DNA of 64,000 nt from Rossellomorea marisflavi (GTDB taxonomy: Bacteria > Bacillota > Bacilli > Bacillales > Bacillaceae_B). Positions 25,426-35,077 of the stretch are shown here, piece by piece. Location of the stretch: the NCBI RefSeq assembly GCF_001274775.1, contig NZ_LGUE01000004.1:170163-234162 (forward strand), given 5' to 3'. The notes below the pieces were generated by a model. The model did no database searches. It had not been told where the DNA came from and saw nothing but the letters and a program-made list of their open reading frames with translations. Position numbers and translations under genes: made by a program. Each line of letters begins with the position of its first letter. Position 1 is the stretch's first letter.

Positions 25426-26811
25426 TTACTTACTCAGACTTGCAACGACTTCCACATGCACCGTGTGAGGGAACAGGTCGACTGGTTGTACATCATCGAG
25501 CTTATACCCGAAGGCTTCAAGTTCTTTAACGTCTGTCGCGAACGTATCCGGGTTGCAGGATACGTAGACGATCCTTTCCGGCTGGGCACGGCCGATCCGT
25601 CTCATCACTTTGCCGCCTGCACCTGAGCGCGGGGGATCAAGAAGGAGCAGTTCGGGGCGTCCGAAGCTCTCAAGGATCTCGTCGATTCCATTTCGTGCAT
25701 CCTTCGCAAGGAAGGTGGTGTTGGAGATATGGTTGTCACTGGCATTCCGTTTCGCCGACTCGATGGAGCTTTCCACGATTTCAATGCCGGCAAGGGCGCC
25801 GACACGACTTGCGAATGGAAGGGAGAATGTACCGACACCACAGAAGAGGTCGATCATTTTTTCCGTTTCCTTCGGTTTGCCCATTTCAATGGCGAGATCC
25901 ACAAGCTTCTGTGCCTGTGTCGGGTTCGTTTGGAAGAACGTATCGAACCACAGTCGGAATCGGTACCCGTCCATCTCATCATAAATGAAATCACGACCGG
26001 CAAGGACATGGATTTCTTCTGCCTGGGTACGGTCTGCCCAATCGGTGTTTTCCATCCACAGAAGGCTCTTCACATGCGGGAATTTCGCTTCTACACGTGC
26101 TTTCAGATCATCGACGGCAGCCTGAAGATCACCCGTCGGGGCTTCAGTTGCAAAAACGCCCAGCATCAATTCACCTGTGGCAAAGGACTGTCGGACCATC
26201 AAGTGACGAAGGAGGCCTTCATGCGCCTCTTTGTCATACCCTTTCAGGCCGTGTTCCTTGGTCCAGGCGGCGACTTCCATCGCTGCCTCCACCATCTGCT
26301 CGCTTGCGATCAAGCACGTTTCAAGGGAAATCACCTTTCGGAAGTTCCCCTGCTCATGCAGTCCGAGCTCCCCTTCTTTGGAGAAGGTGAACTCCATTTT
26401 GTTGCGGTAACGCCAAGGGTTGTCCATTCCCATGGCATCCCTCACCAAGGCAGGATCGAATCCTTCTGCTTCCAGGGCATGTTTGACGTGATTGGTCTTT
26501 TCCTTGAGCTGGCCTTCGTACTCCCAGTGCTGCCATACACAGCCGCCGCAGCGATCAAAGTGTGGGCATGGAGGGGTTGTCCGCTCGGGACTCGGCGTGA
26601 TGATCTCTTGAGGCATCGTCCTCCAGCGTTTTTTTTCCGGCTTATCCACCGTCACTTGGACTTCTTCACCAGGAAGGGTCTGAGGGATTGTAAGCTTCAA
26701 CTTTCGTTTATTACCAAGCTCGTTTTCGCGCCACACGCTGGCACGGCCCGAGCCTCTGTCGTCTAATCCATGTATTGTCGCAACCATCGTTTCAGGGTTG
26801 GATGTTGTCAA
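25426..26811 (-). CDS. rlmD: 23S rRNA (uracil-C5)-methyltransferase RlmD/RlmCD
   Basis: This SAM-dependent enzyme makes 5-methyluracil in 23S rRNA (U1939; the B. subtilis relative also modifies U747). The 461-residue protein has an N-terminal TRAM domain and iron-sulphur cysteines in 'CPHFDRCGGC' (about residues 82-91), with a fourth further on. It has SAM motif 'MIDLFCGVGTFSLPFA' and 'LLLDPPRSGAG', and the catalytic cysteine in 'VYVSCNPDTFATD'. The start is TTG at 26811 with GAGGAGG 8 nt upstream. Monocistronic. Confidence 0.93.
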   Translation of the reverse strand: MTTSNPETMVATIHGLDDRGSGRASVWRENELGNKRKLKLTIPQTLPGEEVQVTVDKPEKKRWRTMPQEIITPSPERTTPPCPHFDRCGGCVWQHWEYEGQLKEKTNHVKHALEAEGFDPALVRDAMGMDNPWRYRNKMEFTFSKEGELGLHEQGNFRKVISLETCLIASEQMVEAAMEVAAWTKEHGLKGYDKEAHEGLLRHLMVRQSFATGELMLGVFATEAPTGDLQAAVDDLKARVEAKFPHVKSLLWMENTDWADRTQAEEIHVLAGRDFIYDEMDGYRFRLWFDTFFQTNPTQAQKLVDLAIEMGKPKETEKMIDLFCGVGTFSLPFASRVGALAGIEIVESSIESAKRNASDNHISNTTFLAKDARNGIDEILESFGRPELLLLDPPRSGAGGKVMRRIGRAQPERIVYVSCNPDTFATDVKELEAFGYKLDDVQPVDLFPHTVHVEVVASLSK

Positions 26812-26969
26812 TTTCGGGTCCTCCTCTATAAAACCTGTCTAACTCTATACTTTAGTAAAATCGGGCGTGGATTGCAACTGGTATTTCTGCAGGAAAGAAC
26901 CCGATTGTTTCATCGCCTTTCATTGAGGGAAGAGTTAGACCATTAACTGTAAGGGAGTATGATGTAGAA

Positions 26970-27773
26970 ATGGGTAAATCTATCACTGTAGATAAAGATG
27001 TGAAGCTCTTCGTGGAAGATATCGGGGAAGGTCAACCGATTGTTTTCATACACGGTTGGCCTGTGAATCATAAAATGTTCGAATATCAGATGAACGAATT
27101 GCCTAAGAAAGGCTATCGTTTCATCGGGATCGATCTTCGTGGATTCGGACAATCGGACAAGCCGGCGTTCGGCTACGATTATGACACCCTTGCTTCTGAT
27201 ATCGGAAAAGTCGTCAACGAACTCGGCCTGAAAGACTTTTATCTCACCGGCTTCTCCATGGGTGGACCGATCAGCATCCGGTATGCAAGTAAATTTGCAG
27301 GAAAAGAACTGTCGCGTTTGATCCTGATGGGACCGGCAGCCCCGATCTTCACCCAGCGGGACGGCTACCCGTACGGTATGAAGAAGGAAGAAGTCGATGA
27401 GCTGATTGAAGGAATCAAAGCGGATAGACCGGCCGCACTGAAAGACTTCGGAGGGAATTTCTTCCACAGCGAGACGTCTGGTGAGATGGATGCGTGGTTC
27501 CTGGGTCTTGGACTTGAAGCCTCTTCACACGGAACCATTGCCTGCGCAGAATCTCTCCGGGACGAAGATCTTCGGAGCGAGCTGACTTCAGTGTCTGTAC
27601 CCGTCACCATCATGCACGGAAAGCAAGACCAGATCTGTGACTACGCCTTCAGTGAACGATTAGTCGAAGAAATGAATGATGCCGAGCTGATTCCGTTCGA
27701 AGAGAGCGGGCATGGTCTTGTGTACGATGAAAAGGAAAAGTGCAATGAAGAACTGTTGAAATTATTGAAATGA
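26970..27773 (+). CDS. Alpha/beta hydrolase
   Basis: The 267-residue product has the complete alpha/beta-hydrolase layout. The oxyanion hole is 'VFIHGWPVNHKM', the nucleophile serine is in 'LTGFSMGGPISI', the acid is in 'IMHGKQDQICDY', and the histidine is in 'FEESGHGLVYDE'. 'IGIDLRGFGQSDKP' is typical of the non-haem haloperoxidase/esterase group. An esterase or lactonase activity is likely; the substrate is unknown. It is monocistronic, with a weak inverted repeat at 27780-27806. Confidence 0.88.
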   Translation: MGKSITVDKDVKLFVEDIGEGQPIVFIHGWPVNHKMFEYQMNELPKKGYRFIGIDLRGFGQSDKPAFGYDYDTLASDIGKVVNELGLKDFYLTGFSMGGPISIRYASKFAGKELSRLILMGPAAPIFTQRDGYPYGMKKEEVDELIEGIKADRPAALKDFGGNFFHSETSGEMDAWFLGLGLEASSHGTIACAESLRDEDLRSELTSVSVPVTIMHGKQDQICDYAFSERLVEEMNDAELIPFEESGHGLVYDEKEKCNEELLKLLK

Positions 27774-27897
27774 GCGTGGATGGCCCTTCTTCGGAACGGG
27801 CCATTTCTCATGCCCCTCACCATGAAGTGGTGCTCATTTCGCTAAATCTCGTTTATCCCCTTTATACAAAGGGAAATCCATATGGGAGGTGAACGAT

Positions 27898-28575
27898 ATG
27901 ACAACACTTGAATGGATTGCTGCTGTAGCTATCATAATAGGAATCTTACAGGCAATCATCATTGCAGTAGATGTATGCCGGGCTCCCCAGAGCATGTGGA
28001 TCATGAATGTGACCTGGCCCATCACAGGATTGTACATGCCGTTGATCGGTTTTTGGCTTTACTTCAAGATTGGTAGAAAGGACGGTGGGCACCAGCACGC
28101 CCATCACGAAGAGGGAATGCATCACACCCATAAACCGTTTTGGCAGAGCGTCATCGTCTCGACGAGTCACTGCGGAGGCGGTTGCTCCATTGGGGATTTA
28201 ATCGGAGCTCCCCTTGTATTCTTTGCAGGGTGGACACTGGCAGGCAGCATGCTGTTGGCCGACTATGCGACAGAATTCATCCTAGCCTACATCATCGGGA
28301 TTGCCTTTCAATTCTACGGGATGAGGAACAAGGAAAAGCCGTTGGGTGAAGAGTTGAAAAACGCCGTAAAAGCAGACACATGGTCACTCATCTCTTTTGA
28401 GATCGGTATGTTCGGCTGGATGGTCCTCACACACTACGTCTTATTCATCCAACCTCCCCACCCCGACAGCCTCGTCTTCTGGTTCATGATGCAGGTTGCC
28501 ATGATGATTGGATTCGGAACAAGCATGCCAGCAAATTGGTTCTTATTAAGAAAAGGCATCAAGCATGCCATGTGA
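27898..28575 (+). CDS. DUF4396 membrane protein
   Basis: The 225-residue product has about six membrane helices. A histidine-rich cytoplasmic or external loop (GGHQHAHHEEGMHHTH) is followed by the conserved 'VSTSHCGGGCSIGDLIGAP' motif that marks DUF4396 proteins. The cysteines and histidines suggest metal binding, perhaps copper, but function is unknown. I use the ATG at 27898 with GGGAGGTG 6 nt upstream; the GTG at 27889 is part of that site. Monocistronic. Confidence 0.85.
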   Translation: MTTLEWIAAVAIIIGILQAIIIAVDVCRAPQSMWIMNVTWPITGLYMPLIGFWLYFKIGRKDGGHQHAHHEEGMHHTHKPFWQSVIVSTSHCGGGCSIGDLIGAPLVFFAGWTLAGSMLLADYATEFILAYIIGIAFQFYGMRNKEKPLGEELKNAVKADTWSLISFEIGMFGWMVLTHYVLFIQPPHPDSLVFWFMMQVAMMIGFGTSMPANWFLLRKGIKHAM

Positions 28576-28657
28576 AATTCCAATGGGTTCCTTGGATAGC
28601 ACGCGGTTTACATCGAATTGTCGTTGTCCAAGGAGCCTTGTTCATTGAGGTCGTTTT

Positions 28658-29494
28658 TCAACCCAATGCTTGCGATGCAAGTGTGAATAACATCCCATTC
28701 CTCCCATGGAGGTCATTTTCACCTTGTACCATAATCGGGGAACGACTATCTTCCACGAAACCGAAGCCTTCTAGATAGCTGTGAAAAGCCTCATCATCTG
28801 TCGGTGTATCCAATCGGACACTCCCCTCACCCATTTTCAGAAGTTCCTGCAGGAGCCCCGCAGCTTCATAGGCAGTAGGTGCGACAACAGGTCCTGCCAC
28901 CCGGTGGACGGAACCTTGCACACACATCCCATATCCTATCATCTTCCCAAGGGAGTCCTTGAGTACTACGGCTGAAATTGACCGTTCGTATCGTGCTCTG
29001 AGCATACCGCTCCGGTCTCCACGGAATGCTTGAGCGTCCAACTTTGCCACTTCTTCAATATCCTTGTATGTCATCGGCGCTAGGAATAACTCATGCTGCA
29101 TCTGTGCTGGATGAAAAGGAGAAGCGATATACTTCGTAATCATCCCGGTCTCCTTGAAACCCATTTTTTCATAGAGGGGTTTCCCTTCCTTTGTAGCAAC
29201 AAGCAGGATCGATCGTTCACCTTTAGAAGCAAGAACTGATTCCACCAGCTCCCTTCCCAGGCCCCTCCCCTTATAGGCAGGGTTGACGATGACCACACCT
29301 AGGGCGGCAAGCTCATCACCATATGGGAACAGGGCCGCTGATGAAATGACCTCACCCGAATCCAGACGATGACCAACCATCCTTCCGCTTTTGAGCACCT
29401 CTTCCACGTCTTCTTCACAATAGTCCCATCCCACTTCACGAGAGAGCTGAACGATATTTTTTTTATCAGATACACCCACATTTCCAAGCTTCAT
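28658..29494 (-). CDS. GNAT acetyltransferase with two GNAT-like halves
   Basis: The 278-residue protein has an N-terminal GNAT domain with 'LGVVIVNPAYKGRGLGRELVESVLA' and 'LYEKMGFKETGMITKY'. A second, diverged GNAT-like domain follows (about residues 135-270) with 'MTYKDIEEVAKLDAQAFRGDRSGML' and 'EGFGFVEDSRSPIMVQG'. This fits the YitH-like family with a C-terminal acetyltransferase-18 domain. I choose the ATG at 29494 (AAGGGTG 6 nt upstream). The substrate is unknown. Confidence 0.86.
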   Translation of the reverse strand: MKLGNVGVSDKKNIVQLSREVGWDYCEEDVEEVLKSGRMVGHRLDSGEVISSAALFPYGDELAALGVVIVNPAYKGRGLGRELVESVLASKGERSILLVATKEGKPLYEKMGFKETGMITKYIASPFHPAQMQHELFLAPMTYKDIEEVAKLDAQAFRGDRSGMLRARYERSISAVVLKDSLGKMIGYGMCVQGSVHRVAGPVVAPTAYEAAGLLQELLKMGEGSVRLDTPTDDEAFHSYLEGFGFVEDSRSPIMVQGENDLHGRNGMLFTLASQALG

Positions 29495-29692
29495 CCCAAT
29501 CACCCTTCTCACTAAAAAATATGCTTCGTGCCTTATACCGTCTGTATTTCTCCTCAGCCTATAAAGTTTCCTTCATCCAACCCTTTTCACCGGTCAAAAC
29601 ATATGTTTCTTCTTCAAATAAGGTTGCTGTAGACCCACTCACACCGGGCTTGGTACGATAGAAACATAGAAAATAGAATAGGGTGAACATAT

Positions 29693-30580
29693 ATGAAAAA
29701 TACCTCAGGCATTGCCTTCTTATCCGTACTCAGTAATTCCTTCGTTGTCCTATTAAAATTCATCGTCGGCATCCTCACCGGATCCGTCGCTGTCATATCA
29801 GAGGCCATCCACTCATCATTGGACCTCATCGCCTCTCTGATCGCCTATATCTCCGTCCGTATATCAGGAAAACCTGCAGATCCGGAGCATCCGTATGGCC
29901 ACGGGAAAGTTGAAAATATTTCGGGTACGATCGAGACCCTGCTGATCTATGTAGCGGGAATCTGGATCATTTATGAGTGTGTCCATAAACTCATTTACCC
30001 TGAACCGATCAAGCTTCCGATACTCGGAGTCGGCGTCATGGTCCTCGGAGCCCTCATCAATTTCATCGTCTCCCGGATCGTGAACCGAGAGGCCAAGAAA
30101 GTCAATTCCGTGGCCATGAAATCAAATGCCCTCCACCTGCTTACAGACGTGTTCACTTCCCTCGGAGTCGCAGCGAGCCTCCTCCTCGTCACCGTCACGG
30201 GATGGACGTTCCTGGATCCCCTGATCGGGATCGGGCTTGCCATCTATATCATGATCGAAGCAACGAAGCTCATGAAAGAAGCCTTCCCTCCCCTCATCGA
30301 TGCCCGTCTATCCGATGAAGAGGAGCAGGTGATCCTGGACGTGATCGATTCATTTCAGGATGAATACATCCAGGTCCACGACTTCCGTACGCGGCGCGCA
30401 GGAGCCATCGAATATATCGACTTCCACATGGTTGTGCCGTCAAAAGAAAGCATTGAAAACGTCCATAAGCTATGCGATCGCATTGAAGACCGGATCAGGC
30501 AGGAATTCAAGAAAGCCGTCATCTTTATTCACCCCGAACCCGAGACCCATGTCGAGAACGCCAGCGGACTTGAGAGGTAA
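29693..30580 (+). CDS. Cation diffusion facilitator (Mn/Zn/Fe efflux)
   Basis: The 295-residue protein has six membrane helices and the CDF metal sites 'AIHSSLDLIAS' on helix 2 and 'ALHLLTDVFTS' on helix 5 (HxxxD in both). It also has 'DPEHPYGHGKVE' in the loop and a C-terminal cytoplasmic domain with 'VHDFRTRRAGAIEYIDFHMVVP' and 'FIHPEPETH'. It exports divalent metal in exchange for protons. B. subtilis relatives (MneP, MneS) export manganese. It is followed by a terminator and no regulator is adjacent. Confidence 0.92.
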   Translation: MKNTSGIAFLSVLSNSFVVLLKFIVGILTGSVAVISEAIHSSLDLIASLIAYISVRISGKPADPEHPYGHGKVENISGTIETLLIYVAGIWIIYECVHKLIYPEPIKLPILGVGVMVLGALINFIVSRIVNREAKKVNSVAMKSNALHLLTDVFTSLGVAASLLLVTVTGWTFLDPLIGIGLAIYIMIEATKLMKEAFPPLIDARLSDEEEQVILDVIDSFQDEYIQVHDFRTRRAGAIEYIDFHMVVPSKESIENVHKLCDRIEDRIRQEFKKAVIFIHPEPETHVENASGLER

Positions 30581-30583
30581 ACG

Positions 30584-30612
30584 AACGCAGGATGCACTCC
30601 TGCGTTTTTTTG
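30584..30612 (+). terminator. Terminator after the CDF gene
   Basis: AACGCAGGA pairs with TCCTGCGTT around a 5 nt loop and is followed by TTTTTTT. Confidence 0.88.
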
Positions 30613-30806
30613 TTCTTCCATGTTTCTGACTTGGCTACACACCCCGATGTTTTCGTTGCCCCCGCTTCCTTAACCTTGTTTGCAAACAGGAACACCTACA
30701 TCATTCCCATGATTCAAATAGAACCCTCAATTTTTATAGGTAGAACGAATAGCTTGAAAGCATGATACACTTATATGAAACGATAATTTTAATGGGTGGT
30801 GTTTGC

Positions 30807-31526
30807 ATGAAAAAGAGGATAAGCGGCCTGTCCCTTTTACTCCTTCTTGCCGGAACGATGGTTGTCCTAGTCATCTATCAGACGGATGAAAAGAAGGTTG
30901 CCTCTTATGTCAAAGAAAAATATGAAGAGGATAGTAGAATCATTGATAGCAGATGCGATGATTGCAAAAAACAGAAACACAATCGCATCTACACCGTACA
31001 ACTAACCGATCACCCCTTTGAAGTGTTCGAAGTATGGACAAATAAAAAAATGATCCGATTGGAAGTTGAAGGTGACAATTATGCCATGGGGGAGCCGCTC
31101 AAATCGTTCAATTCGGATCTTTCTCATTCCAAGGAATCGGATGAGCTCAAGCAATACGGGTTTAATAAGATCCACGTTACAAGGTTTTATGACTCCGACG
31201 ATTCCGGAGTGCTTGAAGAACCCTTTGTCCATGATGGGAATGTGGCATTGTTTATGTATGATGAAAGACAGGGAAATCCAGGAGAGAAACTTCTGGCATC
31301 CGCTCCCGTCATCAACGCGGTCAATCAAGAGCTATCATCCACGGGAGATACGCTGGCCTGGGTGTACGTCATCGAACAATCTGATTATCAGACTGTCCAT
31401 AACAATGATATGGATGGTTATAAGGATGCCATGAAGCAGGCAAAACGTGTGAATATCAAGGATTTATTGAAAGCTGAGGATGTAGAAGATATCCGGGAAA
31501 GCATCGTGGATGGGAATACGAATTAG
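30807..31526 (+). CDS. Membrane-anchored or secreted protein of unknown function
   Basis: The 239-residue product begins with a signal anchor (MKKRISGLSLLLLLAGTMVV). About 215 predicted extracytoplasmic residues follow, with a CxxC pair in 'SRCDDCKK' (about residue 45). The tail is helical and acidic. The ATG at 30807 has a GGTGGTG-like site. I recognise no family. It stands alone between two terminated units. Confidence 0.65.
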   Translation: MKKRISGLSLLLLLAGTMVVLVIYQTDEKKVASYVKEKYEEDSRIIDSRCDDCKKQKHNRIYTVQLTDHPFEVFEVWTNKKMIRLEVEGDNYAMGEPLKSFNSDLSHSKESDELKQYGFNKIHVTRFYDSDDSGVLEEPFVHDGNVALFMYDERQGNPGEKLLASAPVINAVNQELSSTGDTLAWVYVIEQSDYQTVHNNDMDGYKDAMKQAKRVNIKDLLKAEDVEDIRESIVDGNTN

Positions 31527-31635
31527 ATCGTCCGTTGATGGGTCGCCGATAAGGAAAAACTGATGCTTCATTAACCACTTCCGGCACCGTCAGGATTTCC
31601 TGCTCAGCGCCCCCCATATCAGAAGAGGCGCAGGT

Positions 31636-31881
31636 CTACCGCTTCTTCTCATACCTTCTCTTCGTGAACTTCCAGGACAAGTACCCGTATACCACTCCAA
31701 AGGAAAGGGCAGAAAGGAACGTCTGAAACAGGTCGATATCTGAACCACTGATATAAGACAACAAAACGGATAAGCCGAAGAACGCTCCTCCACCCGCCAG
31801 GATGCCGACTATGATTAAATAGTTCACCTTTCCCATCCTCTGAGCTCTTTTCCACGCTTTTTCTTCTGAATAATTTCCCAC
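31636..31881 (-). CDS. Small two-helix membrane protein
   Basis: With GTG at 31881 (GGGGAGGGGG 6 nt upstream) the product is 81 residues. A basic start is followed by two membrane helices ('VNYLIIVGILAGGGAFFGLSVLL' and 'TFLSALSFGVVYGYLSW') and a strongly basic C-terminus. A longer frame reaches 31971 but would run into the tctA terminator. Function unknown. Confidence 0.65.
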   Translation of the reverse strand: MGNYSEEKAWKRAQRMGKVNYLIIVGILAGGGAFFGLSVLLSYISGSDIDLFQTFLSALSFGVVYGYLSWKFTKRRYEKKR

Positions 31882-31940
31882 TGGATTCCCCCTCCCCACC
31901 GCTACGCCTTCATATCCCAAGCTTACCACAAGAAAACAGA

Positions 31941-31976
31941 AAAAAAGAGCAGGATCCCCGAAGGGTCCCACTCTTA
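31941..31976 (-). terminator. Terminator of the tctCBA operon
   Basis: On the minus strand AGAG-GGGACCC pairs with GGGATCC-CTCT around a TTCG tetraloop, followed by TTTTTTT, just after the tctA stop codon. Confidence 0.8.
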
Positions 31977-33494
31977 TGATGCCTGGCTATTCGTTTCTTC
32001 TTCATCACCACTGGATTTTCTCTTTCTCCATGTTTTCAGAAGCGGAACGATGAAAGAAAGGAATGCAATCGCTAGCAGTGTTGCGGAAATTGGTTTTTGC
32101 ACGAAAATCAGCAGGCTTCCGTCGGATATCGTCAGGGCCTGTCTGAGGGAACGCTCCATCATCCCTCCGAGAATGAAAGCAAGGAGCATGGGTGCTGCAG
32201 GGAAGTTCATGCGTGCCATGAAATATCCGATGATCCCGAAGATGACGAGGAGGAATAAATCGAATGTCCTGAAGCTGATTCCGTACACCCCGATGATACA
32301 AAACATGATGACAAGAGAGATCAGCATCGGCTTCGGTACCTTCAAAAGCTTCGAAATATAAGGGATCAAAGGAAGGTTCAAGATCAGCAGGATGACATTC
32401 CCGATATACATACTGGCAATGACTCCCCAGAAAATATCCGGATGATCACTGATCATGAGCGGTCCAGGCTGAACGCCGAGGACGATCAGGGCACCGAGCA
32501 TGACGGCCGTTGTACCTGAACCAGGGATCCCGAGGCTCAGCAATGGCACGAACGCACCGCTTGACGCACTGTTATTGGCTGACTCCGGGGCTGCGAGTCC
32601 GACGATGGCCCCTTTACCGAATTCCTCCGGTTTCTTTGAAAGCTTCTTCTCTGTGATATATCCGAGGAATGAAGCGATGGTTCCACCTGCCCCAGGAAGC
32701 ACCCCGATGATGAAGCCCATGAGTGACTGCCTCGTGACCGGAACGGAAAGTTCCTTCACCTCGGCTTTTGATAATTTCATGCTCCCGAACTCACTGTCGA
32801 ACATGCTTCGTTCTTTCCGCTCACGGATCAGGGAGGTCACTTCCGCAAGTGCGAATAATCCCAATGCGATCACAAGGAAATCGATCCCTTCCATGAGATT
32901 GATATTCCCGAATGTGAAGCGGGCGGTCCCTGTCTGGGAGTCGATTCCGATCGTTGCGATGATGAAGCCCACCGTTGCGGAGATCAGCGCCTTGATGGTT
33001 GAACCACTTGTAAAACTTGCGACGGTCATCAACCCCATGAGCATAAGGGCGAAATACTCAGCCGGCCCGAAAGAAATGGCCACTTTCGCAAGGAATGGGG
33101 CGAAAAGCGTCAGCAGGATGACACTGATCGTCCCGCCTGTGAATGAAGCCAAAGCTGCGATGGCCAGGGCTTTGCCCGCCTTCCCCTGCTTGGCAAGGGG
33201 ATAACCGTCAAATGTAGTCGGGACCGCCATGGACTCTCCCGGTGCATTGAGGAGGATGGAAGAAGCAGCTCCTCCATAGGCCGATCCGTAATAGACACCT
33301 GCCATGAGGAGGAGGGCAAGTGCCGGGTCCATCCCATACGTGATGGGGATCATGACCGCAATCGCTGTGATCGGGCCGAGACCGGGAATCATCCCGATGA
33401 TGGTGCCTGTGACGACACCGATGAATACGAATGAAAGACCTTTTAAGCTGAGTGCGACTTGAAATCCTGTGAGGATACCTTCAAAGATGCTCAA
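31974..33494 (-). CDS. tctA: Tripartite tricarboxylate transporter, large membrane subunit
   Basis: The 506-residue protein has about 11-12 membrane helices and TctA signatures: 'GVVTGTIIGMIPGLGPITAIAVMIP', 'YYGSAYGGAASSILLNAPGESMAVPTTFDGYPLAKQGKAGKAL' and the second-half repeat 'IGVLPGAGGTIASFLGY'. With TctB and the periplasmic-type binding protein TctC it forms a secondary uptake system for citrate or other carboxylates. It is the last gene of the tctC-tctB-tctA operon, 14 bp after tctB. Confidence 0.94.
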   Translation of the reverse strand: MSIFEGILTGFQVALSLKGLSFVFIGVVTGTIIGMIPGLGPITAIAVMIPITYGMDPALALLLMAGVYYGSAYGGAASSILLNAPGESMAVPTTFDGYPLAKQGKAGKALAIAALASFTGGTISVILLTLFAPFLAKVAISFGPAEYFALMLMGLMTVASFTSGSTIKALISATVGFIIATIGIDSQTGTARFTFGNINLMEGIDFLVIALGLFALAEVTSLIRERKERSMFDSEFGSMKLSKAEVKELSVPVTRQSLMGFIIGVLPGAGGTIASFLGYITEKKLSKKPEEFGKGAIVGLAAPESANNSASSGAFVPLLSLGIPGSGTTAVMLGALIVLGVQPGPLMISDHPDIFWGVIASMYIGNVILLILNLPLIPYISKLLKVPKPMLISLVIMFCIIGVYGISFRTFDLFLLVIFGIIGYFMARMNFPAAPMLLAFILGGMMERSLRQALTISDGSLLIFVQKPISATLLAIAFLSFIVPLLKTWRKRKSSGDEEETNSQAS

Positions 33495-33508
33495 CCGTCA
33501 TCCCTCCT

Positions 33509-33955
33509 TTAGAATGGCAGGATCCCCGAAGGGAGTTGTATTTTTAAAAATGATACGAATAGAAAATAAATGCTGAGAGGTAACGCGAGTGAAACAATGA
33601 TATTGCTTACCCACTTTTTGTAGCCCAGGAATCTTGAATTGATGCTGATGAATAAAAAGGTGGTAAGGACGAAGCCAAGCGGTTCCAATAGCAGAATGAA
33701 CATGAGGACAAATCCCAGGACCGCCAGGATGACCTTGCCCTCTCCTTTTGGAAGCTTTTCTTCCTCGTCTTCTTGCGGTTTACTGAAAAAGAGCAGCACA
33801 GAAAGGAATAATAGAATGAATCCGAGAACGATCGGAACAGCATCGGAATCCACCGGAACATAAGGGTATTCAGGTAGTGTAAAGCTGAAATATAAGTAAA
33901 TGACCGAGATAACGGCAAGGATGATGCCCATTTTCTTATTCATCGTATTGATCAC
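33509..33955 (-). CDS. tctB: Tripartite tricarboxylate transporter, small membrane subunit
   Basis: The 148-residue protein has four membrane helices with the TctB-type pattern 'YVPVDSDAVPIVLGFILLFLSVLLFF' and 'LGFVLTTFLFISINSRFLGYKKWVSNI'. A charged linker (KPQEDEEEKLPKGEG) lies between helices 2 and 3. The GTG at 33955 has AGGCGGTG 7 nt upstream; an ATG at 33943 is the alternative. It lies between tctC and tctA, as expected for this family. Confidence 0.88.
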   Translation of the reverse strand: MINTMNKKMGIILAVISVIYLYFSFTLPEYPYVPVDSDAVPIVLGFILLFLSVLLFFSKPQEDEEEKLPKGEGKVILAVLGFVLMFILLLEPLGFVLTTFLFISINSRFLGYKKWVSNIIVSLALPLSIYFLFVSFLKIQLPSGILPF

Positions 33956-34020
33956 GATTGCACACCGCCTATCAGGCAGGGACGATGGAACCCATCGCCC
34001 CGCGCCGGTATTTGATTTGA

Positions 34021-35016
34021 TTATTGACCCAACCCGATTTCGTCGAGGAGGGCTTTCATTTCGTCATTCTGTTCTTTCAGGAAATCGTTGTATTCGTCAC
34101 TTGTCATGAACATTTCATTCCAACCGAAGTTTTCCCTGATTTCCTTCCAGCCTTCAGAATCGTTCAGCGCCTTGAATTTATCTTCATAGTACTTGATCTC
34201 TGCATCACTCATATCAGGCGGTCCGAAGAATCCTCTCCAGTTGATGAAGGTGGCATCGATTCCCTGCTCCTTAACAGTCGGAATATCTTCCAATACCTCT
34301 CCTGTCATCCGCTCTTCAGAAGTCACACCCAACACTTTGATCTTGCCTGCCTTTACTTGTTCGATCGTCTCCCCTACCCCAGTGGAGTAAACCTGCACAC
34401 TGCCGTTCAGCAATTGCGTTAGCGCCCCCCCGTCCTGGTCGGACACGTACTTGATCTTTTTCACATCCACTCCTGCGGCCTTAGCCACCTTGACGAATTG
34501 AATGTGGTCCATGCTTCCCGGAGCCGAAGTACCGACGATGGAGATGCTTGAAGGATCTTTCTTCATATCCTCGAATAGTTCATTGAGATTATTCCATTTC
34601 GCATCGGCGTTCACGGCAAACGCACCGTAGTCCGCAATCATATTCGCAAGAGGAGTGAAATCTTCATATCCATACTTTGATTGCCCGTTCAGTGGAACAA
34701 GCAGGAGCGGCGGGGATGCAACGAACATTTGATGTGGATCCTTTTGGGCAAACACAGAAGACCAGGCCACTGCCCCTCCCCCACCGGGTTTGTTGACGAC
34801 CCCGACACCTTTGTCGATCAGTTTATCTTCTTCAAAGACTTTAGCCGCCATCCTGGCTGTCGTATCCCATCCGCCGCCCGCTCCTGCAGGTGCGACAATT
34901 TCAATCGCCTTCGTCGGCTTCCACGGACCGTCTGACTTTTGACTGGATGATTGTCCGGAACATCCCGCCATGAATAAAATCATAGATAATACCGTAATCG
35001 TAAACCTTTTCTTCAT
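34021..35016 (-). CDS. tctC: Tripartite tricarboxylate transporter substrate-binding lipoprotein
   Basis: The 331-residue protein has a lipoprotein signal ending 'MILFMAGCSG' (lipid-modified cysteine about residue 19). The Bug/TctC fold follows: 'IEIVAPAGAGGGWDTTARMAAK', 'VVNKPGGGGAVAWSSVF', 'VGTSAPGSMDHIQF' and 'YVSDQDGGALTQLLNGSVQVYSTG'. It captures a carboxylate outside the cell and delivers it to TctAB. GAGGAGGGG lies before the ATG. It is the first gene of the operon and has a candidate CcpA site in its promoter. Confidence 0.94.
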   Translation of the reverse strand: MKKRFTITVLSMILFMAGCSGQSSSQKSDGPWKPTKAIEIVAPAGAGGGWDTTARMAAKVFEEDKLIDKGVGVVNKPGGGGAVAWSSVFAQKDPHQMFVASPPLLLVPLNGQSKYGYEDFTPLANMIADYGAFAVNADAKWNNLNELFEDMKKDPSSISIVGTSAPGSMDHIQFVKVAKAAGVDVKKIKYVSDQDGGALTQLLNGSVQVYSTGVGETIEQVKAGKIKVLGVTSEERMTGEVLEDIPTVKEQGIDATFINWRGFFGPPDMSDAEIKYYEDKFKALNDSEGWKEIRENFGWNEMFMTSDEYNDFLKEQNDEMKALLDEIGLGQ

Positions 35017-35077
35017 TCAAACCCCTCCTCTTTCATGTGTAGTATCAGGTGAATCTGTCCTCATCATAAAGGACTAC

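Noticed and set aside
25729-26766. A long plus-strand open frame opposite rlmD (345 codons)
   Set aside because: It is the mirror of a well-supported gene with all catalytic motifs, has no ribosome site, and its composition is that of an antisense shadow.
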